DNA from: a bacterium
GTDB lineage: Bacteria; Patescibacteriota; Saccharimonadia; Saccharimonadales; UBA4665
Assembly: GCA_021846765.1 (NCBI GenBank)
Contig: JAJZWH010000033.1
Coordinates: 1 to 10,455, forward strand
Direction of reading: 5' to 3'
DNA: 10,455 nt
The position numbers and the translations under genes are program-made. The notes beneath the pieces were generated by a model, which made no database searches, was not told where the DNA came from, and saw nothing but the letters and a program-made list of their open reading frames with translations. Positions 5,483-10,455 of this stretch are shown in pieces; the stretch's first letter is position 1, and every line of letters begins with the position of its first letter.

Positions 5483-5950
5483 TTAGGATCGAGATTTTAG
5501 GGCGTTGTCTATCTGGCGTTGTTCACTGCGAGCTTTTAGTGTTTGGCGTTTATCGTAGTTTTTCTTTCCTTTAGCAGTGGCAATCTTCAGTTTAATGTAA
5601 CGACCATTGGTTAGTAATTCTAAGGGGATGATGGTTAGACCTTGGACTTTAGCCTGTATGAGATGATTTATTTCTCTTCTTTTTGCTAATAAATTACGAC
5701 TTCTAGTTTGTTCTTGTTCGGCGATGGGTATTCCTTTTGTGCCGCTAATTAAACAATTGACTAATAGAAGTTGGTTGTCTTTGACAGTTACATATGAACC
5801 AGTTAATTGACCTTGACCAAATCTCAGTGCTTTTGTTTCTGCGCCAGTTAAAACTAAGCCTACTATAAAGGTGTCGTTGATAGTGTAATCGAAACGGGCT
5901 CGGCGATTAACAATTGTTTTTTGTTGATGACTACTTCTCTTCTTGGCCAT
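5483..5950 (-). CDS. smpB: SsrA-binding protein SmpB
   Basis: SmpB delivers tmRNA to stalled ribosomes for trans-translation. The 155 residues match the family's usual length and its order of motifs: NRRARFDYTI (15-24), GLVLTGAETKALR (31-43, canonical form GxVLTGtEVKSLR), GSYVTVKDNQLLL (51-63), TRSRNLL (82-88, usually TRxRKLL), KRREINHLI (90-98) and AKGKKNYDKRQ (126-136, usually AKGKKxYDKRE). The last is followed by a basic tail (137-155) that would lie in the empty mRNA channel. The sequence is divergent: the usual segment around the ISPY motif reads LISGTKGIP (68-76). It lies 32 bases after the hydrolase gene and 51 before the GT4 gene. The ssrA (tmRNA) gene is not in this window. There is no Shine-Dalgarno; a -10 box lies 9 bases before the ATG. 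Confidence 0.95.
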   Translation of the reverse strand: MAKKRSSHQQKTIVNRRARFDYTINDTFIVGLVLTGAETKALRFGQGQLTGSYVTVKDNQLLLVNCLISGTKGIPIAEQEQTRSRNLLAKRREINHLIQAKVQGLTIIPLELLTNGRYIKLKIATAKGKKNYDKRQTLKARSEQRQIDNALKSRS

Positions 5951-5959
5951 GTTCTATCT

Positions 5960-5965
5960 ATTGTA
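5960..5965 (-). promoter_or_regulatory. -10 box of smpB, near-leaderless
   Basis: TACAAT on the minus strand ends 9 bases before the ATG at 5948-5950, predicting a leader of about 2-3 bases. No Shine-Dalgarno lies between them. Confidence 0.4.
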
Positions 5966-5982
5966 ATCCATATCAATATAAC

Positions 5983-7131
5983 TTAGCTATTGAGATGGGT
6001 TAATAAATATTGGCCATCATGATAATCGTTAGCTTTAAATTCTTGCTTAGCTACGTTCCACATACCTGGGTGATGTAGGATGACTTTGCGGTAATACCAA
6101 TATTCTGCACCCCACATAATAACATCTTTCATCCCAGTGGCTTTAGAGAAGCGGAAACGATTTTTAAGTCTAGTGGCGTTCATTGATTTATTTTGTTCTT
6201 TTAAGCTAACTTGAGGTATAGTCTGTCCGTTTGGTGGCCAAGGTTCAGCTTGCATTTCTGCAATGATCATATTCTTGTGGTCGAATATTTCTTGAATTCC
6301 GGCCAAGAAAGAATAAAACCAACTAGGATATGGATATTCTAAGTAACGGTGAGTTACTGTAGCGTCCCAAACTCTCTTATAGACAGATATACCAAATATA
6401 CTGGGCTGAGGTTGGTTAATTGGAAAACCAATTGCATTATTACTACGACCTATAATTATTGGATGATTTGGATCTAGCTTTCTAAGTAAGTTATATTCTG
6501 TAATTAATCGACTACGACTATAATTAGTACAATCACCGAAACCTTTTAGAAAGTATTCATTTTCTAATTGCCAACCTTCTAGAGCGGGATTGTTTTTATA
6601 ACGATTAATGACTTTGCTCATAAAGCTTAATAGTTGCGGTTCCCAGTTACTCATTGGTTTAGCAGTGTTAATCCAATTGGGTGGATGACATTCAGGCCAG
6701 CGAGGCTGTCTAAGACCAACAGTAAGAATTATTTTGGCATGTACTTTATTGGCTTGAGCAAATTCCCAATTTAGTTGAGAAAAGTTATATTGGCCTGGAC
6801 TTGGCTGTATATCGCTCCAATAACTAGTGAGTCTAAATTGTCTAACTCCTATTCGAATTAATGCATTCATAGTTTTTTGCGGGTTAACTCCTAAACTTTG
6901 AGCATAATCTGGGATAAAAGTAACCCCATAAGTTAGAGGTATATTGCGTTGAGTATAAATGTACCATTGACCAATACTCCACATGGCAATAAAAACTAAC
7001 AGCACTGTAATAATAACAACGCAAATAAATTTATGGATTTTGTTTTTCTGCCAGTAGTTAATAGGTATCCTAGTTAATTTAGGTAAGGACTTTCTAAGTT
7101 TTCTAAGGTACATTTTAATTTTAGATGACAT
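5983..7131 (-). CDS. Membrane-anchored clan GH-A glycoside-hydrolase-like protein
   Basis: From the ATG at 7129-7131 the product has 382 residues: a basic N-terminus (1-33), one hydrophobic helix (about 34-55, VVIITVLLVFIAMW), then an outside domain. That domain reads as a TIM-barrel hydrolase. GVRQFRLTSYWSDIQPSPGQYNF spans about 95-117, with a strand ending WQLENEY (187-193), where N191-E192 is the typical acid/base pair. IIAEMQAEPW (289-298) has E292 as the likely nucleophile at the end of strand 7. This layout fits GH5-, GH39- or GH42-like enzymes; substrate and subfamily are not clear. It would act outside the membrane on glycan. It is divergent from the GT2 gene, and the two starts lie within 20 bases. 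An upstream TTG (7143) and an internal ATG (7113) are alternative starts; the latter gives 376 residues and clears the overlap with the GT2 promoter. Confidence 0.78.
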   Translation of the reverse strand: MSSKIKMYLRKLRKSLPKLTRIPINYWQKNKIHKFICVVIITVLLVFIAMWSIGQWYIYTQRNIPLTYGVTFIPDYAQSLGVNPQKTMNALIRIGVRQFRLTSYWSDIQPSPGQYNFSQLNWEFAQANKVHAKIILTVGLRQPRWPECHPPNWINTAKPMSNWEPQLLSFMSKVINRYKNNPALEGWQLENEYFLKGFGDCTNYSRSRLITEYNLLRKLDPNHPIIIGRSNNAIGFPINQPQPSIFGISVYKRVWDATVTHRYLEYPYPSWFYSFLAGIQEIFDHKNMIIAEMQAEPWPPNGQTIPQVSLKEQNKSMNATRLKNRFRFSKATGMKDVIMWGAEYWYYRKVILHHPGMWNVAKQEFKANDYHDGQYLLTHLNS

Positions 7132-7136
7132 ATAAT
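7131..7136 (+). promoter_or_regulatory. -10 box of the GT2 gene, in the divergent junction
   Basis: TATAAT lies 12 bases before the ATG at 7149-7151, predicting a leader of about 5-6 bases. The same A/T-rich stretch read on the minus strand gives TATTAT (7132-7137), which could serve the hydrolase gene if that gene starts at 7113. Confidence 0.45.
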
Positions 7137-7148
7137 AATCCAAGATCT

Positions 7149-8009
7149 ATGGTTCGTAGTAAATCTAAAATTAGCATAGTTATTCCAGTATACAATGAAG
7201 CAGAAAGTTTGGCCGAGTGCTTAAGGGCCATTGTTCATCAGAGTGTTCAGCCTTATGAAGTGATTGTGGTAGATAATAATTCTAGTGATTCTTCTGCTTT
7301 GGTAGCTTCTAGTTTTCCGAACGTTAAATTGATGCAAGAAACAAAGCAAGGAGTAATTCATGCTCGAACTAGTGGGTTTAATGCGGCCAGTGGTAGCGTT
7401 ATTGCTAGAATAGATGCCGATACAATTATTCCGGTCGATTGGGTTAAAAGAGTCGATCAAATTATGAGTAATGATGATATAGCTGCGGTCTCTGGTTCCC
7501 CAGATTATTATGATTTTCTGTTCCCTAGTTTGACTAATTTTTTGGATAGAATGGCTCGAAAGTTCTTAGAAGGAAGATTAAAAGATAGAATGTTTCTTCA
7601 CGGGTCTAATATGGCTATAAGAACTCGTGCTTGGCATAAAGTAGCCAATGAGTTATGTGTTTGCAGAGGAATTCATGAAGATTTAGATTTGGCTATTCAC
7701 CTTCAAGAAACTGGATTAACGGTAATATATGATCAATCATTAGTTGCTGGCATATCTGTTAGGCGACTTAATAATGATTTTAATAATTTTATTAATTATA
7801 CGTTAGTTAGCCCTAGAACTTATGCGGCTCATCAATTAAAGTGTCAACGTTATATGTACCCAGTAGTTTTTTTTACTTGGGCAGCTTACTTTCCTGCTCA
7901 TTTAGCTTATCTTAGTTTTGATCCAGCTAAACGTTCTTTCTCTTTTCGTTACTTAATTGACAGTAAGCTTAGAGAGTCTAGGATTGATCCTACAATTAAT
8001 GTGGTCTGA
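7149..8009 (+). CDS. GT2-family (GT-A) glycosyltransferase
   Basis: The 286-residue protein starts with the GT-A nucleotide-binding strand ISIVIPVYNEAESL (8-21), then EVIVVDNNSSD (37-47). RIDADT (87-92) contains the D-A-D motif that binds the metal and the nucleotide sugar. HGSNMAIR (151-158) and HEDLDL (176-181) are the acceptor loop and the catalytic-base region of inverting GT2 enzymes. No QxxRW motif of processive synthases is seen. A hydrophobic stretch (about 236-256, MYPVVFFTWAAYFPAHLAYL) may touch or enter the membrane. I chose the ATG at 7149 because the family's first strand begins within ten residues and a -10 box lies directly upstream. An ATG at 7125 would add eight residues inside the divergent junction. 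It probably works with the neighbouring hydrolase and GT4 gene on a surface glycan. Sugar and acceptor are unknown. Confidence 0.92.
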   Translation: MVRSKSKISIVIPVYNEAESLAECLRAIVHQSVQPYEVIVVDNNSSDSSALVASSFPNVKLMQETKQGVIHARTSGFNAASGSVIARIDADTIIPVDWVKRVDQIMSNDDIAAVSGSPDYYDFLFPSLTNFLDRMARKFLEGRLKDRMFLHGSNMAIRTRAWHKVANELCVCRGIHEDLDLAIHLQETGLTVIYDQSLVAGISVRRLNNDFNNFINYTLVSPRTYAAHQLKCQRYMYPVVFFTWAAYFPAHLAYLSFDPAKRSFSFRYLIDSKLRESRIDPTINVV

Positions 8010-8037
8010 TATCTGATAGTTGTTTTTGGGGAAAATC

Positions 8038-8556
8038 TTAAATACCAAGCTGTTGGCTGAGTTTGAGATAGTCTAAGTCTGCTCCGTTGATTTTAATTGG
8101 TCGTTCACTGCTTTTTGGTTTCTCCAAATGATTAGATAAATTTTCAAATTCTGTTTCTGTCATGGTTACTAGGTAGCCATTTTGATCTCGATGAGTATGG
8201 TGCAGAGCACGTTCTTTAGCGATCGTTTTAGAGGTTGTTAGCCAAATTAGCTTAGTGCTAGCATGGGTTTCTTTTGCAATATTACGCATTAGTTCTCGGT
8301 CACTAAAATAATTAAAGTTGGTATCAAAAATAACACTATTGCCAGCTGTAAGCAAAGATTTAGTTTTTATATCTAATAAATCGTAGAGTTCCTCACTTTC
8401 TTGAATTGAATGGCTAGGATTAACGTAAAGAGCTTGTCTTTCTTGATCAGCCCATAAATGAACAGCTCCAGTTTTTTGATGAATGTATTTAGCAACAGTT
8501 GTTTTGCCGGCTCCAGGGTAACCCATAAGTAGATAGAGAGTAGGTTGTTCTTGCAT
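8038..8556 (-). CDS. Small P-loop kinase (AAA_33 / zeta-like ATP-binding protein)
   Basis: The 172-residue protein is a single P-loop domain. LLMGYPGAGKTTVAK (9-23) holds the Walker A motif, and VIFDTNFNY (75-83), with D78, is the second strand and likely base. KERALHHTHRD (114-124) is a basic lid segment. The fold is that of small-molecule kinases in the nucleoside/polynucleotide/zeta group. Proteins of this kind phosphorylate nucleotides, sugars, antibiotics or nucleic acid ends, and the target here cannot be told. The protein is cytoplasmic, with no membrane helix. It is convergent with the GT2 gene (28 bases between stops) and lies 26 bases after the lipid kinase gene on the same strand. 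It has no antitoxin-like partner, which argues against a zeta-type toxin. There is no Shine-Dalgarno; a -10 box precedes the ATG by 11 bases. Confidence 0.85.
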   Translation of the reverse strand: MQEQPTLYLLMGYPGAGKTTVAKYIHQKTGAVHLWADQERQALYVNPSHSIQESEELYDLLDIKTKSLLTAGNSVIFDTNFNYFSDRELMRNIAKETHASTKLIWLTTSKTIAKERALHHTHRDQNGYLVTMTETEFENLSNHLEKPKSSERPIKINGADLDYLKLSQQLGI

Positions 8557-8567
8557 CGTATATTTCT

Positions 8568-8573
8568 AGTATA
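8568..8573 (-). promoter_or_regulatory. -10 box of the P-loop kinase gene
   Basis: TATACT on the minus strand lies 11 bases before the ATG at 8554-8556, predicting a leader of 4-5 bases. It falls in the 26-base gap after the lipid kinase gene. Confidence 0.35.
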
Positions 8574-8582
8574 GCGAATTTT

Positions 8583-9557
8583 TTACAGACTTGGATTGGT
8601 GACGACTACTCGGATGGGATAATCATGTAATTGGATAGATACGTCATTGTTGGCGGGTATCAAGAAAGCTTCACCATCACATTGAGACCACAAAGGATGA
8701 ATTGTCTGAAAGTTTATATTATCAGTTGGAGTTATCATATCGCCAGGAAGGGTACTTTTTAATCCTTGAATAAAACTTCGAACAATCGTTAAGGGTTGTT
8801 TTTCTGGTATTAGTGCATGATAAATTTCTCGGCTAGTTAATCTAGTTCCAAAGTGTAAATATTTAGCCATAATATGAGAATTAGCATATATTTCTTCATA
8901 AAAATTTCTCGGATTACCATTTTCCATGACTGTATTGATTTGAGCAGATAATAAAGCTTTAGCTGCTACTAAGGGCTCACTAATGGAACGACCTATAAGG
9001 GTCTGTCTCATCCAGCTATTACGATGCTTCGGGCTATTTAAAAAATTATCACTAGAGGCTAACGCACTTGCTCCAAGGGTAGCATAAAATGCTGCCGCAT
9101 GAACTGTTTTCTCGCCTTGATTATTAGCGATATCGAATCTAATTGGATAGGTTTCGACAATTCTCCCGTCTTGTAGTACTTTTTCAGGATGACGGCGATG
9201 CAGTGGTGTATGTCCTGCCTTGTAGCCATCTTCAGCGTTGCCTCCGCCCAGACTCATGATTGGAGTCCTTTTGGCTTGCTCGGATAAATTATTAGCAACT
9301 ACAGTATCGACAATATGCTTAAAAGTACCGTCGCCGGCAACAATTAGTAATAAATCACTTTCTTCTAGAGATGCTGCAATAATTGCTTTAGTAATATTTG
9401 GATTAATTGAAGTTGGTATTGCTTCAATAGTAAATGGAGCCGATGTAATTAGTTTTTGAAGCCGTCGAACTCCTTGTTTGCTTGTTGTGCTAACTGGATT
9501 AATGATAGCTGTAGCATGTTTAACGTTACTCAGGTCCGTAAACTCAGGATTGATCAT
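8583..9557 (-). CDS. Diacylglycerol-kinase-family lipid kinase (DAGK catalytic domain)
   Basis: The 324 residues match the size of bacterial DgkB/YegS-like lipid kinases. TAIINPVST (16-24) is the first strand. VAGDGTF (73-79) is the GGDGT-type ATP-binding motif, here with Ala for the first Gly. LGGGNAED (103-110) stands where the family usually has GGTxND. SQCDGEAFLIP (291-301) and HDYPIRVVV (311-319) close the C-terminal beta domain with its DGE motif. These enzymes phosphorylate diacylglycerol or related lipids at the inner membrane face, recycling lipid made during glycan transfer or feeding phospholipid synthesis. A role with the nearby glycosyltransferases is possible but only inferred. 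The changed GGTxND motif may affect nucleotide or substrate contact, or may just mark a divergent subgroup. A perfect TATAAT stands 8 bases before the ATG and there is no Shine-Dalgarno. Confidence 0.9.
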   Translation of the reverse strand: MINPEFTDLSNVKHATAIINPVSTTSKQGVRRLQKLITSAPFTIEAIPTSINPNITKAIIAASLEESDLLLIVAGDGTFKHIVDTVVANNLSEQAKRTPIMSLGGGNAEDGYKAGHTPLHRRHPEKVLQDGRIVETYPIRFDIANNQGEKTVHAAAFYATLGASALASSDNFLNSPKHRNSWMRQTLIGRSISEPLVAAKALLSAQINTVMENGNPRNFYEEIYANSHIMAKYLHFGTRLTSREIYHALIPEKQPLTIVRSFIQGLKSTLPGDMITPTDNINFQTIHPLWSQCDGEAFLIPANNDVSIQLHDYPIRVVVTNPSL

Positions 9558-9565
9558 TTAACTTA

Positions 9566-9571
9566 ATTATA
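9566..9571 (-). promoter_or_regulatory. -10 box of the lipid kinase gene, leaderless-type spacing
   Basis: TATAAT on the minus strand lies 8 bases before the ATG at 9555-9557, predicting a leader of 1-2 bases. A TTGACA (9582-9587) is too close (10 bases) to act as its -35 box. Confidence 0.45.
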
Positions 9572-9583
9572 TAATAAATAATG

Positions 9584-10153
9584 TCAAAAATCTATACCTT
9601 TATTGGCTAAGAATTTATTGTCAAAGTGATGTTTTAGCTTGTGCATTTCGCTAGCAATATCTACTTTTTCTAGAAGTTGGTTATTAAAATTGCGACCAGT
9701 CAAGCAAAGGCTGGTATTGATATTGCGTTGGTCAATTAATTTGGTGATGTCACTTACCTTTAATAGTCCGTCGTTCACGGCGTTGTTTATCTCGTCACAG
9801 ATAACTAAATCATATTTACCATTACTGGCACAATTGAGTGCGGTTTCATAAGTTAGTTCGGCTGCTAACTTATGTTCCTCGGGAGTAACGTCTCTGGCGC
9901 TCAAATCCCCGGCATTATAAAAACCCTTACCACCTTTATAAAAAAATAGTTTATCTTTATACAAAGGTTCTATTTTGTGAATAAACTTATGTTCACTAAC
10001 TTCCCAATGCTTTATAAACTGTATAAATGCAACTCTGTAATCGTTGCCTAAGGCACGAGCCATTAAGCCTACAGCTGCGCTTGTTTTCCCCTTACCTTCT
10101 CCGGTATAAACTATTACTACCGAAGGTTTTGTCTGATAATCTTCAAAAGCCAT
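9584..10153 (-). CDS. Corrinoid adenosyltransferase, CobO/CobA/BtuR type
   Basis: This enzyme family moves the adenosyl group of ATP to cob(I)alamin or related corrinoids, giving the coenzyme form. From the ATG at 10151-10153 there are 189 residues, normal for the family. YTGEGKGKTSAA (16-27) is its distinctive P-loop (usually TGxGKGKTTAA). VAFIQFIKHW (41-50) follows, and DLVICDEI (115-122) is the Walker B strand. LTGR (151-154), then a SEM-x3-KHHF stretch (168-177), and a C-terminal KGIDF (185-189, usually GIEF or GIEY) complete the signature. A TTG two codons' distance upstream (10156) is less likely as the start. The gene lies 26 bases before the lipid kinase gene. No corrinoid-dependent enzyme or other cobalamin gene is in view, so a salvage role is inferred. 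A -10 box lies 7 bases before the ATG, with no Shine-Dalgarno. Confidence 0.92.
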   Translation of the reverse strand: MAFEDYQTKPSVVIVYTGEGKGKTSAAVGLMARALGNDYRVAFIQFIKHWEVSEHKFIHKIEPLYKDKLFFYKGGKGFYNAGDLSARDVTPEEHKLAAELTYETALNCASNGKYDLVICDEINNAVNDGLLKVSDITKLIDQRNINTSLCLTGRNFNNQLLEKVDIASEMHKLKHHFDNKFLANKGIDF

Positions 10154-10160
10154 CAAATTT

Positions 10161-10188
10161 AGTATGACTCGGCTAGTTAATTTTACAA
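10161..10188 (-). promoter_or_regulatory. Probable promoter of the adenosyltransferase gene
   Basis: CATACT (10161-10166) on the minus strand ends 7 bases before the ATG, and TTGTAA lies 16 bases upstream of it (10183-10188). The spacing predicts an almost leaderless mRNA. Confidence 0.4.
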
Positions 10189-10196
10189 AGTAATTT

Positions 10197-10455
10197 CTAG
10201 GCTCTTATTTGAGAATTTTTTTGTTCTTGTATTTGACTTAAGCTGGCCAACTTAGCCAGAGCAAGTAATTCATTAGCTCGTGTGCTTAGGGCTAATTGTT
10301 CTTTAGCTCTGGCAATTTTTTCTTTAACCTCTTCTGTTAATATGTAGGCATTTATTTTCAAATTATTGGCAAATTGTCTTATAGCAGGATCTTCAGCGGC
10401 AGAGTCAATAGCCTCATTACCAATATCTATTCTTAAATATAGTTCCCTATTACTA
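10197..10455 (-). CDS. Unrecognised protein, C-terminal 85 residues only
   Basis: An open frame on the minus strand enters from the right edge and ends with TAG at 10197-10199. The visible 85 residues begin SNRELYLRIDIGNEAI and end QKNSQIRA. From about residue 38 on the sequence is rich in Glu, Lys, Ala and Leu (LTEEVKEKIARAKEQLAL and on), which suggests a long helix or coiled coil. There is no membrane segment, metal site or known motif. I do not recognise the family. It is 43 bases upstream of the adenosyltransferase gene on the same strand and may be transcribed with it. The A+T-rich codon use matches its neighbours, and the absence of any stop over 85 codons supports a real gene. Confidence 0.65.
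   Translation of the reverse strand, partial: SNRELYLRIDIGNEAIDSAAEDPAIRQFANNLKINAYILTEEVKEKIARAKEQLALSTRANELLALAKLASLSQIQEQKNSQIRA

Noticed and set aside
8010..8037. A bidirectional terminator between the convergent GT2 and kinase genes.
   Set aside because: There is a T run on the plus strand but no stem of useful strength before it.
8038..8556. A zeta-type toxin of a toxin-antitoxin pair.
   Set aside because: No small antitoxin gene adjoins it, and the P-loop fold is shared by many ordinary kinases.

Overview
The window is bacterial DNA using the standard code (stops include TGA) and falls into two parts. The left part (about 1-3960) is richer in G+C: lines I counted by hand gave about 43-55%. 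The right part (about 4140-10455) is A+T-rich: sampled lines gave about 32-37% G+C. A complete tRNA-Asn gene with an encoded CCA end (4137-4211, minus strand) sits at the boundary, with its 3' end facing the G+C-richer part. That is the usual layout of a tRNA-associated genomic island, although no integrase is visible. The small genome-core gene set, short spacings and many -10 boxes placed directly before start codons fit a reduced, A+T-rich genome such as a Patescibacteria/CPR member. That placement is an inference, because there is no strong taxonomic marker in the window.

Left part: a partial Gfo/Idh/MocA-type oxidoreductase (minus, runs off the left edge); a divergently transcribed Fe(II)/2-oxoglutarate oxygenase (plus); a class IV PLP aminotransferase (minus, tail to tail with the oxygenase); and, upstream of it on the minus strand, a 430-residue alanyl-tRNA-synthetase-like protein. 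The last ends where the editing domain of normal AlaRS would begin and has changed residues at positions that matter. Dehydrogenase, hydroxylase, aminotransferase and an amino-acid-activating enzyme together look like a small pathway that makes or uses a modified amino acid. This is the best candidate here for an undescribed system.

Between 3823 and 4136 there is no gene. This stretch holds the promoter of the AlaRS-like gene, a hairpin with a tRNA-like word, a decayed tRNA 3' fragment and the tRNA-Asn terminator.

Right part: a GT4 glycosyltransferase, SmpB and a membrane-anchored clan-A glycoside-hydrolase-like protein on the minus strand; a GT2 glycosyltransferase on plus, divergent from the hydrolase; then, on minus, a small P-loop kinase, a diacylglycerol-kinase-family lipid kinase, a corrinoid adenosyltransferase (CobO/BtuR type) and the 3' end of an unrecognised coiled-coil-like gene. 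The two glycosyltransferases and the hydrolase point to surface glycan work, SmpB to ribosome rescue, and the remaining genes to lipid phosphorylation and corrinoid salvage. I saw no CRISPR array, insertion sequence, rRNA or origin.
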